A DNA stretch of 64,000 nt from Seiridium cupressi (Eukaryota > Ascomycota > Sordariomycetes > Amphisphaeriales > Sporocadaceae), in assembly GCA_036674765.1 (NCBI GenBank), contig JARVKI010000082.1, forward strand, positions 124,001 to 188,000, written 5' to 3'. Made by a program: the position numbers and the translations under genes. The notes under the pieces are model-generated. The model was not told the DNA's origin. It did no database searches and saw only the letters and a list, made by a program, of their open reading frames with translations. The number at the start of each line of letters is the position of its first letter. The first letter of the stretch is position 1. This document shows, one piece after another, positions 11,258 through 22,027 of this stretch.

Positions 11258-12763
11258 TTATGCCTGGACCTTGGCCGCTTCAGCGGCCCAGAGCTCTTTC
11301 TCCTTCTTCAGCTCCCTCTTCGCATACCAAAAAGTGGCGGCAGTCCAGATACCAGCCCAGATAAAGGGAACACTCCAACCGACGGTGTAGGCAGCATCCA
11401 CACTCAACGTGAAAATCAAAATCGTACACAGTACGGCGCAGCTCTCAGCGCCGACAGCCCAGAAAATCCCCAATCTCCGCAGCATGGCCCGGAAAATATG
11501 ACTGGCTTCATATCGCTTGTCAAAGGCTACTCGGTAGTCGGTTCCACCAGAACCATCGACGGCGCAGATATCTTCTATAAAGGAGTAGATGCCAGGGCGA
11601 AGTTGAGAGCCCTTGGGAACAGACGAAATGCGTACTGGGGCGGGAACTTGAAAGTATCGGCATAGATCGATGGTGAGTAGTAGAGTGCCAAAGACGAAGA
11701 GCATGGTCGCCAGAGGCATGGAGAGAAGGCGGACGTAGGGGTCTTCTTGAACGGATCCAACAATGAGTTCAATCATGACAATAATCCAAGCCAAGGTAAA
11801 CATCCAGTGGAACCAGTCGAGATACCATCTGTGAGCTCCAATCACCTATGATGAGTCAGTTACATGTGCCCAAAAATCGAATCAATCAAGGTGTGCGCAG
11901 TTGGGATGAAAACCCGCAGCCACATGCTACATCTCTCTACGCGTGAAGGGAAGACTTACTCTGCAATTGCTATTCTTCTTGTACAACCGCCAGAATCTCA
12001 CAAAATACTCCAGAATACTGGCCCCACCCAAAGCAGCAGTGACAATACTGAACACGGTATTGGCACTGAGCTTTTCATTTGCCGGATTACCCGGGCCCAC
12101 GCCATACCACAGTCCGAAGTACAACGCAATGGGCATCGCGACCGAGTCAAACAGGATGATGGACCAGAAGATAAAGATAGCCCACTTCCGAGTCCGTAAT
12201 GTGTAGCCTAAAGTTGGTGGTTCAGGTCGGAAAGGGGGCACTGGTACAGCCTCGCCGGCGCTGTTGGTCACGGTGGGCTCGATGATCTCCATCTCCGCGT
12301 CCTCCATGATCTGAGGCTGTGCAGAACTTCGCCGTCGCGCCATGGCGAGGCTTGGTCTTCCGAAAGGACCATCGAACCTACGATCAAATTCCTCACTGGC
12401 ACGGCCCTTCCGATTCGAATCGCGTGTTTGCGCATCGGGCCTCGAGGTTTGCAGACTTGTTCTCGGGTGTTGTGTCGTTGGCGGTGGTGAGGCCAGGCCG
12501 GAGCTGTCTATTCGATGAGGCCCCGGTGCTTCGTTGATGGCATCAGGTGCGCTTTGTGTCTTCCGGTCATCGAGAGCCTCGGACGCGATTGGAGGCGGAG
12601 GTTCCAATGGCTCCATCGCGGCCGAGTCGACGTGCATGCGATCGTGCGCGACTCGTGCCGAATCGCATGTTGTGGTGTCAGTATCGACAGCCATATCATC
12701 CTGCGTTTCGATTGGCTTTTCAGGGTATCCCAGCCCTGAAGAAGGGGACGTTTCATGAGCCAT
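11258..12763 (-). CDS. Conserved fungal multi-span membrane protein, function unknown
   Basis: Two exons (12763-11960, 11845-11258) join in phase 0 to 463 aa. The first ~185 residues are hydrophilic and disordered, rich in Pro, Ser, Asp and Arg. Six or so hydrophobic spans follow, beginning with WAIFIFWSIILFDSVAMPI and including WMFTLAWIIVMIELIVG and LATMLFVFGTLLLTIDL. The C-terminus is a charged helix (AKRELKKEKELW). I do not recognise a named family. The architecture suggests a plasma or organellar membrane protein with a long cytosolic regulatory N-terminus. Position between accessory and housekeeping genes gives no functional hint. Confidence 0.8.
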
Positions 12764-13912
12764 AATATGTCTTGTTGTTGAGTCTGCGATAGCCCATGCC
12801 TCGAAGCCCGGAACGAAAGGAGGTGATTAAGGAATGCCCAATAAAGGTATGGATTTCGGATGCCGTGCAATTGCACAGGAGAAAAGGTCAATGGGATCGA
12901 TGGGATCGATGGGATCACTAGCTCGGCTCGGACAACTTAACGATTGATAAGAAACAAAATGGATGGCGATGCATCAAAGTGAGTGGATAAGCATTTCGGA
13001 GGGGGGAAATCTTGATGTTCTTTGCTTGTCCTACGTCGCAAAACGTCACCTCCGAATTGGCACTCTAATTCTATGGGCCGCCCAGGGAACTTGCGTCTCG
13101 GCGGTGATGTCATAACCGTTGGAAGGGCCAAGATGGCCATTGGATTGGCACGGGCCATCGGGACATCACTCTCCACGCTACGGTACGTATTGTGCTCAAC
13201 TGCGGCGGCTTCTATAAACGAGAGCCGAAACTGGCTCCCTCCCACATAGTCGGCATTCACTCACTGATTACGGGATGTAATAGAGGAAAGGACTCTCCCG
13301 GAAGCGATGATGCGCACACTGATGGGACCCGTCCGCGATTAGAAATCGTTATATGCTCGTGTGAGCTCAGCCGAGACCCCGACTCTGGGCCGCTATGCGT
13401 TAGCCCATCTCCATTCTCAGGGGTCCTGCATACCGAACTGCATGAGATCACCTCGACGGTCCGTGTCATTGTATAGTAAACCTATCAAAGCTGTGGTTCA
13501 ATGTGCTTATTGGGGCGAACATCAGGTTTATTCCGTCGGGCGCTATTGTTCGATAGTTCTCCATCCACCAGATGCTTTCGGATGATTGTCCCGGAAAGTC
13601 TCCCTGCAGCGTTTGGTATTTTATATATATTTCCCGTATTTGGTCACGCATGCAAAATTGCTCTCCTTCATCAAAGCCCTGGCTTGGATGTCAACGAATC
13701 CTTGGTTGATCGAGTAGAGTCTCCTTACAAGACTGTACTTATGCTGTATAACCGAATGTGCCCACAAACGCCTGATGTGTCTTCACTGGGAGAAGCAGGA
13801 CACTGCGACCCAGTACCTATTCTAGAACTCCCAAAATGCTCAAATGCCACGAAAACCCCTGATGCCTTCGCGAAGGGATTGCGATGGCCGGTTCTGGGTG
13901 AGAAGTGCTTTT
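12764..13912. other. Intergenic region with short tandem repeat
   Basis: About 1.15 kb upstream of the membrane-protein gene and downstream of UBC1. It contains a threefold 9-bp repeat at 12891-12917. Open frames on both strands are short and without family features; the proximal part is likely the promoter of the gene ending at 12763. Confidence 0.5.
12891..12917. repeat. Three tandem copies of a 9-bp unit (ATGGGATCG)
   Basis: Two perfect units and a third nearly perfect unit run head to tail about 130 bp upstream of the membrane-protein start codon. The unit contains GGATC/GATC elements. It could be a 5' UTR or promoter microsatellite. Confidence 0.7.
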
Positions 13913-14753
13913 TTAGGGTTCACCCAATAGCCGTGCTGTGACATCGCCCATGTATGCCTCCTCAAGGATGTAATCCACTCCATCATTCCTGTCGATACCG
14001 AAATGCAAGAAAGCTTCCACCACTCGGTCGACATCGAAGCCCATGTTAACGAACCTGTCGATGAGGTTCCTGTTGTAGCCTCCATATCTAACGTGTGTCA
14101 GCACTGTGTCCCCACCATGCCCGTAATTTGCGACGGAAGTACCTAGCCTCGTCGATTCGCTGAGGAGCGTTGACAGACTGGAACGACGCTGACCCTCCTG
14201 CATTTTGATACCTGGAACTCTGCGGAGCCCCAGCATGTCGGACAGCCCATTCGTGAGCCTTGGCCTCAAAGGCAGGCTTGTTGGTCATCATCATCCTGGC
14301 AACCTCGGCGTCTTGGGGATCTTTCGGCTCGGGGCTCTCGAAGAGAGATTGGAGGGAAAGCAGCGTCGACTTTATCGTGAGCACAGGCGACCACGCGGTA
14401 CTAAGGGTGTCCAGACAAATTGCCCCCTGCCCAAGTTGTTAGCAAAATTCCCGAGGTCACCAGGGAGGGTAGCAGATAAGGACACGCACAGTTTGACTGC
14501 TGATGTTGGGATGCCACACTTTGGTGTCGAACTTCATGACGGGCGGGCGGAAAGGGTACTCGGGTGGGATCTTGACGTCGACGACGAACTGGCCACCCTC
14601 GTATGCTGTGCCGGGAGGACCTGTGATGCGTGCCTTCAGATGTGTCAAGTCGCCACTGGCATCAGCCGGCGAGGCAGTGATGCCACTTCTGTCGGTGTCC
14701 TTCTCAATGTCGCCCAGTTCCTTGGCAACTCTCCGGGTTCGCGAGCTTGCCAT
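13913..14753 (-). CDS. ubc1: Ubiquitin-conjugating enzyme E2 with C-terminal UBA domain (UBC1/UBE2K type)
   Basis: Accepts ubiquitin from E1 and extends ubiquitin chains, with cytosolic/nuclear roles in proteasomal degradation. Three exons (14753-14490, 14426-14143, 14087-13913) join in phase to 240 aa. The last intron (55 nt, donor GTACTT, branch CTGAC) is needed to reach the UBA frame. Marks are YPFRPPVMKF, WHPNIS, the active-site Cys in GAICLD (about Cys92), STAWSPVLTI, and the UBA segment RFVNMGFDVDRVVEAF followed by the terminal AYMGDVTARLLGEP. The combination of E2 fold plus UBA identifies the Ubc1 class. The ATG has a good context (GCCATGG). It is divergent from ELP3. Confidence 0.93.
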
Positions 14754-15773
14754 GGCTGTTTTGCTCTGATGCTCTCGTTGTGTGCTGTGTGCTGTGTGCT
14801 GGGTACCGGCTCTCGGAGTAGACTGGGGTTGGGGTTGAAACCGCGATTGAAAGTGAGGGATGCTATGTAGTACGTGTAGACTGATGGTCTTGTGATGCAG
14901 TCGAGGGAAGCCTCAGCAGAGTTGCGTGTGCCTTGGAGGGGTTTCTGGCGGTGGGGCAAGCTTGGAAGGGTGAGGCTCCACCAAGGGAAGCAGTCGAAGA
15001 TGCCCACGATGTTGGAAGGATGACTAGCTGCGAGCAATGAATAGTGGCGATATGCAGAAACAGAGTTCTCCAGAATATATAAAGCAGCCTTAGGCAAGCA
15101 TACACTGGTGGTCTGTCGCAAAAGAGACGAACGCCTGAGGTGTTGAGGCATGTAAGTAAACTGACCTGTCGCTGCCCTAAAAGTTAAGCTCGTTCATCCC
15201 TGCTTCACGTCATGGTCATGCAGCCACAAGGGACCCTTCCCGTTCGGCAGGCGTCTGGGGCGGAGTGTGACTTCTGCGACCTACACCTACTCGTGGATGG
15301 CGACGCTCAGAAGAGACAAGTAAGGTAAGTAGGTAATTTCATCTAGACATGGCCACCAAGACCATTTAATGAATGCTACAGGCAGAGCGGTGAAGGATCA
15401 ACGAGAATGTGATTGCTCATCAACATCTGGTCACAACTCAAGTCCCCAGATGAGAGCCTGTGATGAGAGTTGAAAAGGTACCTGAGCCTTACAATGCAGA
15501 TCGTAAGCCTGAAGCCCAAGCTTGAGCAGGCAAGTCCAAGAAGAAATGGCGGGGTCTGTTCGCAGGCTCTCAATACCTAACATATTCCCTGCAGTCGGCC
15601 TTTTCCTTTTCCTTCTCCGCTAAAATTTGGCCAAATCGGCGGCTGGCGGTAATCCATTGGCGCCTGCAATTCAACCACCAGCATTTCTCTGCCATCGTTT
15701 TGCAGCTTCCTTCTCGGGAGTGAACAGCTAGAAACTTGGAGCGCTGGGAACACAACATCTGGCGCTTGGAAAT
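14754..15773. promoter_or_regulatory. Divergent promoter region of UBC1 and ELP3
   Basis: About 1 kb separates two housekeeping start codons pointing apart. A GTGCTGTGT direct repeat is found at 14778-14800 just upstream of UBC1. Open frames in the region overlap and lack features. It should carry both promoters and 5' UTRs. Confidence 0.5.
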
Positions 15774-17492
15774 ATGTCGACTACTACAGTGACAACTACC
15801 ATCCGGAAGAAGGAAGCAAACCTTGCGCCGGAAAATGAGCGCTACCTGCGATGTTGCGCCGACGTGGCGAGCGCCCTCATCGAAGACTATGAATCCTCCA
15901 AGGAGCCCAAGAAGCCAAAGAGGGACATCAATCTCAACAGTCTGCGCTCCAAGCTGGCGAGGAAGCACAAACTCGCCAGTTTGCCTCCGTTGACGGCAAT
16001 CATAGCTGCTGTTCCTGAGCATTACAAAAAGTACATCCTGCCGAAGCTCATTGCAAAACCCATCCGGTCGTCCTCTGGAATCGCCGTCGTGGCTGTCATG
16101 TGCAAACCGCACCGATGCCCACACATTGCATACACCGGAAACATTTGCGTTTATTGCCCTGGTGGCCCGGACTCCGACTTTGAGTACAGCACACAATCAT
16201 ACACCGGGTACGAGCCGACATCGATGCGAGCAATCCGCGCCCGATATGATCCCTTCGAACAGGCACGCGGTCGCGTTGACCAGATCAAATCCATGGGGCA
16301 TTCGGTCGACAAGGTCGAATACATCATAATGGGCGGAACGTTCATGTCGCTGGCACCGTCATATCGAGAAGAGTTCATCGCCCAGTTGCACAATGCATTG
16401 AGTGGGTACCAGACGACAAATGTCGACGAAGCCGTCGAGGCCGGCGAAATGAGCAATAATAAATGTGTCGGAATCACCATCGAGACGCGCCCAGACTACT
16501 GCTTGCAACCTCATCTGACCGACATGCTACGTTACGGCTGTACGCGGCTCGAGATCGGTGTCCAGTCACTGTACGAGGATGTAGCGAGAGACTCCAACCG
16601 AGGACACACCGTCAAAGCAGTTGCCGAGACCTTCTGCCTGGCGAAAGATGCAGGTTTCAAGGTGGTCTCGCACATGATGCCTGATTTGCCAAACGTCGGC
16701 ATGGAACGAGACATCGATCAGTTCAAGGAGTACTTTGAGAACCCAGCTTTCCGAACAGACGGCTTGAAGATATATCCTACACTGGTCATCCGCGGGACTG
16801 GTCTTTACGAGTTGTGGCGGACGGGACGATATCAGAACTACACACCGAATGCACTCATCGACCTGGTAGCAAGGATTTTAGCCTTGGTCCCCCCATGGAC
16901 CCGCATCTACCGAGTGCAGCGAGATATCCCCATGCCTCTTGTCACATCTGGCGTGGAAAACGGCAACTTGAGAGAATTAGCGCTAGCTCGCATGAAGGAT
17001 TTTGGTACTACGTGTCGCGATGTGCGCACCCGTGAAGTAGGCATCAACGAAGTCAAACACAAGATACGGCCCAACCAAATTGAGCTCATCCGTCGCGACT
17101 ACGCTGCCAACGGCGGGTGGGAGACTTTCCTGGCCTACGAGGATCCCAAACAGGATATCCTGGTTGCCCTGCTGCGGTTACGCAGGTGCACGGAGAAGTA
17201 TACGTACAGAGAAGAGCTCACAGGTCAGCAAACCAGTATGGTACGAGAACTCCATGTCTACGGTACGGCCGTGCCTGTGCATGCTCGGGATCCTAAGAAA
17301 TTCCAACACCAAGGCTTCGGCACCCTACTCATGGAGGAGGCTGAGCGCATTGCCAGAGACGAACATGGCAGCGACAAAATTAGTGTCATTAGTGGGGTGG
17401 GAGTTCGAAGTTATTATAAGAAGTTGGGCTATTGGCTCGATGGCCCTTACATGAGTAAGTGGCTTGACGGGCGCAAGCAGGAAGATGCATGA
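15774..17492 (+). CDS. elp3: Elongator complex protein 3 (radical SAM / acetyltransferase)
   Basis: Catalytic subunit of Elongator, which starts the cm5U/mcm5U modification of wobble uridine in tRNA. Single exon, 572 aa, matching the family length. The radical-SAM cluster is formed by Cys at about residues 115, 125 and 128 ([14 protein letters not shown]), followed by [21 protein letters not shown]. The middle holds the family segments [10 protein letters not shown] and ETRPDYC. The C-terminal GNAT domain has [16 protein letters not shown], the acetyl-CoA loop, and [15 protein letters not shown]. Start and stop are unambiguous. It is highly conserved and serves as an internal control that the assembly reads correctly here. 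Confidence 0.97.
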   Translation: MSTTTVTTTIRKKEANLAPENERYLRCCADVASALIEDYESSKEPKKPKRDINLNSLRSKLARKHKLASLPPLTAIIAAVPEHYKKYILPKLIAKPIRSSSGIAVVAVMCKPHRCPHIAYTGNICVYCPGGPDSDFEYSTQSYTGYEPTSMRAIRARYDPFEQARGRVDQIKSMGHSVDKVEYIIMGGTFMSLAPSYREEFIAQLHNALSGYQTTNVDEAVEAGEMSNNKCVGITIETRPDYCLQPHLTDMLRYGCTRLEIGVQSLYEDVARDSNRGHTVKAVAETFCLAKDAGFKVVSHMMPDLPNVGMERDIDQFKEYFENPAFRTDGLKIYPTLVIRGTGLYELWRTGRYQNYTPNALIDLVARILALVPPWTRIYRVQRDIPMPLVTSGVENGNLRELALARMKDFGTTCRDVRTREVGINEVKHKIRPNQIELIRRDYAANGGWETFLAYEDPKQDILVALLRLRRCTEKYTYREELTGQQTSMVRELHVYGTAVPVHARDPKKFQHQGFGTLLMEEAERIARDEHGSDKISVISGVGVRSYYKKLGYWLDGPYMSKWLDGRKQEDA

Positions 17493-18169
17493 AAAGGGAT
17501 TATCACTCTGATCTCCATATCATTGCAAGATATCAAGCCAATCGGAAAAGCACATCCAGTCCTACGGTGGTTGCGGCCGCCTGGAGCCACGCGGCGACCG
17601 CTCAACGGCACGGCGGAAATTAATGCTGACATGCCACCACGTGGAGAACGTGGCAGAGCCGCAATGTCGTCCACAAAACCATGCGACCAAGCCATCCTTG
17701 CGCGAGCATTTCCTCAATCAGGCAAGCCCGAGCATGGTCGGTATCGCCAGCAGCTGGGGGTATGGTTCTAGCTCCAAAGGAAAAAGCTTATTCATTCCAT
17801 GCTGGATTACTTCAAACGGCACCAGCGTCTCTAGGGATAGCTAGACCAACGAGCGACGAAAGTGTTACTCCACTGAATGGACCTGGCGGCGACTCAGCGC
17901 TCTCTACTCTTAAGGCTATGAATCAAAGAAAGTGAGCCAAATACGATGAACCATCAGATTACTTGGTCTCGGAAGCGTACAGCCGATCGGAGTACTTTCG
18001 TCTAGTGGTCTGCGGACTTAGAGGTACCGCCACGCAGGATCTCAGTAGGTCATCGTATAAACAGCCGCTCGTTGACAGAGCGGGTTGGCATGGTAGTGGG
18101 GTTTTAGTATGTTCTACCTGAGCGGTTCTGAACTAGCTTGACCCTGCAACTGCCACCATACCAAGTCGT

Positions 18170-18290
18170 CTTTGGTGATGTGACGAATGATTTGCAGTTT
18201 GCCAACTGCATCGACCCCAAGACTGTGATTTTGTCGCATGTTGCATGCAGAACTGCTCTTTGGTGATTATTGACGAATGACCTGTTGCAG
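18170..18290. repeat. Short direct repeat, two copies 88 bp apart
   Basis: CTTTGGTGAT followed within 1-3 bases by TGACGAATGA occurs at 18170 and again at 18258. It lies 600-700 bp upstream of the MFS start codon. It may be a regulator-binding repeat or the trace of a small duplication. Confidence 0.5.
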
Positions 18291-18570
18291 AAACGTGGTA
18301 GCCAGAGACCAATGTCACATCTCCAAACCCGCTCAGCCCCCACAGAGCTCACGTCTACGGAACAGGATAACCAGAAGGGGGACCGCCCGTGCTTGCGAAC
18401 TGCACCCAATCTTGTTTTCAATTCCAGCTTTGCGTGGAGCGTAACACAGAGCCAGAGCTGCTGGCGAGCTGCAATTGGATCTTTCCTTGTCCATTCTTCC
18501 CAAGCAGTCGGATCATTGACCCGAACTTGGCTGAGTCTGAATGTTTGGTAGGGTTGCGGGGCGGCGAGCC

Positions 18571-18584
18571 GCGGGTGTACCCGC
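18571..18584. promoter_or_regulatory. Candidate Zn2Cys6 binding site (CGG-N6-CCG)
   Basis: Perfect inverted repeat GCGGGT-GT-ACCCGC, containing CGG-N6-CCG, 287 bp upstream of the MFS ATG. Zn2Cys6 dimers bind such everted or inverted CGG triplets. A single occurrence is weak evidence. Confidence 0.3.
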
Positions 18585-18871
18585 TTAGTCCCAGAGATTT
18601 CCAATAATCGCAATCTAGCTGGAGATAATGCACGATTTGCATATGTTGATGACTTGTGGCACACCACTTTGTATCGACTATTTGGCAACTGGCGCGATCG
18701 GCTGCTCGAAATGGTTGGTTATGAATAGTACTCAGCCACACTGTGAACGTTGCTATATTTTCGATCATTCCCCTGTCGAGGACTGCTTGCGATGCTGAGG
18801 GGATGAGTTATGTTTGTCTAATTGTTCTTCTTTTCCTCTTTGTCTTGCCCGCTTTTCATTCATCTACCATC

Positions 18872-21373
18872 ATGGCTGTTCACTTCAAGGAGCAGGTCTA
18901 CAATGCCGCTCCTCTGTCGGACGACGAGGATTTGTTAGTAGAGGAGCCACAAGAAGAATGGAAACCAAGTGGTCATGAACTACTCATCATCATCACGCTG
19001 GGCGTTATCAATTTGCTGGTGGCCCTCGATGCCAGTATCATCGTGACCTCTCTCGGTGTAAGTCTTTTTGGTATTCGCCCCTTAGCATATGCCACCTCTG
19101 TCGCAAGCCTGCAATTCAATGATGCGAGGGCTACCATCTCGCTGATTTCAAGTCGAAACTTCTCTTCCTTGGTGTACTGTTACACTGTGTGCCGTTTGGC
19201 TTCATGCCTGCACGGCGAGTGCTTTGATGGGGGACTAATTGTTCATAAATAAGTAACTGACATGGTTTCAGGCAATGGTCACGGACCTCAAAGCCAACAC
19301 AACCGCCGGTTTTTGGATCGGAACATCCTACCTACTTGTCAACGCCGTGACTATGCCAGTCATCGCCTCTGTATCGGAGATCTTCGGCCGACCCGCATGC
19401 CTCGAGTTCGCCCTTTTCTGCTTCACCGTCGGCACTATCTTCTGCTGTACTGCAACCTCAGTCCCGCTCATGCTCGTCGGTCGATGTATCCAAGGTATCG
19501 GTGGGGGCGGTGTGCACCTACTGAGTGGTGTGATCATGACGGACTTGGTTCCCTTGAGGTATAGACCCAAATGGTATGGTGCTGTTCTTGGTGCTTGGGC
19601 ACTGGGTACTTGTATCGGCCCACTAATCGGAGGTGCGATTGCCGAGCACACAACCTGGCGATGGGTCTTCTATCTCATGTTTCCAATTTGTGCTTACGGG
19701 CTCATGGCTGTTACCCTGCTCCTCACGATTAAACCAAGGGAAGAGTCTTTGGGGGAGAAGCTGTTGCGAGTGGACTGGTTCGGCAAGTCAATGCTCCTAG
19801 TATCAGAATGATTAACGTAAGGGCTAATTGATACTTTGATTATAGGGAGTTTCTTGTTGATAGGATCCGCCACCAGTTTCCTCATTGCCATTTGCTGGGG
19901 TGGCACCGAACAACCTTGGAACAGTGCCGCAACAATTGCTCCCTTGGTTTTGGGTCTTATAGGGCTAGGTGCCACGTTAGTATGGGAATTCAATTTTGTG
20001 AAAGAGCCAATATTCAAGAGGGAATTATTCCACAACACGAGCAGTACAATAACGTACATATGTGGTGGTACTCAAGGGTTTTTGGTAAGTCTCCTCTGCT
20101 GTCTTTGGCCTGAGCCTTTCGCTCGTCCACGAACATGAGCTCACAACTCGCATAGATGTGGGGATCTTTCTATTATTTCCCGTTTTACTTCCTGTCGGTG
20201 ATGCAGACCTCGGCCATCACTGCGGGTGTCAACCTCCTGCCTTCGGCGCTGATCACCGTCCCCGGGTCCATCATTACTGGGCGACTGGTGACCCGTTACA
20301 ACAACTATCGCTACTTTGTTTGGGTTGGCTGGGCTATAGCGACTCTCAATACAATATTGGCTGTACTCTGGAAGTTCGTCAACGTCACCACCGCCGTCTG
20401 GGCGGTCACGTTCATTATCTTCGGGCTAGGACAAGGCATGATACTCAACTCCCAACAGTTCGCGACACAAGCCATGTGCCGCCCTGGAGATGAGGGCCAC
20501 GCTGCGAGCATGTATCTCTTCCTTCGGCAATTTGGCGCCGTGATCGGTGTCGGCGTGGGCGGATCTGTCTTCCAGAATGTCATGGCCATCAAGTTGGGTT
20601 GGGAAGGTCTAGACACTCAAGTCGCCAACGAAGCCGAGTCCTACGTCCTAATTCCCCACTCTATGCCCGATGGGGACCCAACCAAAGAAAAGTTCCTCGA
20701 TGCCTATCGATACGGCTTCGGGGGTGTCTTTGATGTCTATCTTGGAGTAGCGGCCGTGGCACTAATTTTGAGTCTTGTATTCATCAAACACTATAGCCTT
20801 GATCGCGAAATAGGATCAGAGCACGTACTGGGAGAAAGCCGTACGAGTAAGCTGCTTGTTGGGAACTCTAGAGTTAACTCTGCTGTCTCCTCCAAGATCA
20901 CATCAGCGGCACCAAGTCGGTGGAGTTCTAGTACACAGGTCAACTGGGATCCGGCAACTGAGGTGGAGATGACTCCCTTGGACCACACGAATTACCATCG
21001 GGACGTAAGTCTGCATACATTACAAGGCATTGAAGGTAATCCTTCTACCTCACATGCGGCCCAGCGTGTTGAAGACGTCGCCGCCACGCGCGAACAGAGT
21101 CTTTCCCTCAACTTCAGCTCTGGTACGGAGTATTCTGCCGTGGATAATGGATATAATCCTGGCCGCTACCCTGCGTACTCCAGTAGTCAGCGCCCAGGCG
21201 TGGTAACGCAGGATCTGAATAGCTATTATGCTAGCCAGGTTGGATATATCCCGCAGGCATATCGTCCCAGCGGTACAACCCATTTTGCGAGTCAATATGG
21301 AGCGGAGGCAACGGCGTATGATCCCTATCAAGTGGAGGCTTCACAGCACCGAGCGTGGCAAACACGAGCATAA
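18872..21373 (+). CDS. MFS drug:H+ antiporter, DHA2 (14-span) family
   Basis: Proton-driven efflux pump of the plasma membrane. Exons 18872-19057, 19272-19782, 19846-20084 and 20156-21373 give 717 aa. The second intron must be GC-AG (donor GCAAGT at 19783); GT donors nearby leave a stop or the wrong frame, whereas this one yields DWFGSFLLIGSATSF. DHA2 marks are VALDASIIVTSLG in span 1, GRCIQGIGGGG, YGAVLGAWALGTCIGPLIGGA (motif C, antiporter type), and WRWVFY. After the last span at about residue 540 comes a ~175-residue cytosolic tail rich in Ser, Tyr and Gln, unusually long for the family. The first intron is also long (214 nt). It could export the product of the PKS 3.4 kb downstream, or be independent; a pseudogene lies between. 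Confidence 0.88.
19783..19845 (+). other. GC-AG intron in the MFS gene
   Basis: 63 nt, donor GCAAGT, acceptor TATAG, TAAT-type branch region. It is the only junction found that keeps the frame and recreates the conserved DWFGSFL segment. An in-frame TGA at 19809 is removed by it. Confidence 0.8.
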
Positions 21374-22027
21374 TGGCAATTTCGGCATATTGGTGGGCAT
21401 GTCATGGTAGCATACATGTCACGGCCACGTGACTGGGTTTCGCACGCAGGCAACCTGGTATGTGCGTTCTGTATATAAACTAAGATAGAGAGTGATGGGT
21501 AAGATTCCTTCCTCAGCGCAACAAGGGTAAAGATCACCACCCTTACAGTACATAAGTCAGCACTCGTTTTGAGCGACAAAGTAATGATACCCTTTGGAGA
21601 TACTATATATGCTGAGTTCCCTATTGGTCATCGCAGGGCGTGATATTAGGTCGCCCGAGTAATACTACATATGTCAGTGACTATTTTCCATCTCTAGTTC
21701 TTCGAAAATCTGAGTGCTTTGGTCCGTCTTTCCGTAGGAATGTTGAAACCAAACGCCTCCTTTTCGGTGAAGCGATCGAGTAATAGCGCTTGGGCAGCTT
21801 GACGGACAGCAGAACTGTCCAACTAAAGCGCAAAGCTTTTGCACGCTCCCCGGTAATCCCTGCTGCACCACTACCTTACCCCTGATTGGGGTTGGTTATA
21901 TAAGCAATGACACACATCGTGGGCAGTGATGGCCACGCGACCACTGTCCTCGAACGGTCGCACAAATCAATGATCACTGATCACTCACTTCCTAGCTCAA
22001 TCCTAAACAACTGTTGACAACTCCACC
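21374..22027. other. Intergenic region
   Basis: About 650 bp downstream of the MFS gene and upstream of the phytase relic. An E-box-like GGCCACGTGACTGG is at 21423. A TATATAAG element near 21897 may be the former promoter of the phytase gene. No gene is seen. Confidence 0.45.

Larger units (their letters stand above)
17493..18871. other. Intergenic region with repeat and CGG-N6-CCG site
   Basis: About 1.4 kb between ELP3 and the MFS transporter. A minus-strand open frame of 194 codons (18104-18688) has no family feature or good start context and is probably chance. The region contains a hairpin CCGCTC/GAGCGG near 18063-18084, a short direct repeat (18170-18290) and an inverted CGG site at 18571-18584. 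The distal half is the likely MFS promoter. Confidence 0.5.

Noticed and set aside
13501..13941. 146-codon plus-strand frame running into the 3' end of UBC1
   Set aside because: No recognisable feature and it overlaps the end of a conserved gene on the other strand.
15570..16196. 208-codon minus-strand frame over the start of ELP3
   Set aside because: It is a shadow of the strongly conserved ELP3 coding sequence.
18104..18688. 194-codon minus-strand open frame upstream of the MFS gene
   Set aside because: No family motif, low-quality start, overlaps repeats and the presumed MFS promoter.
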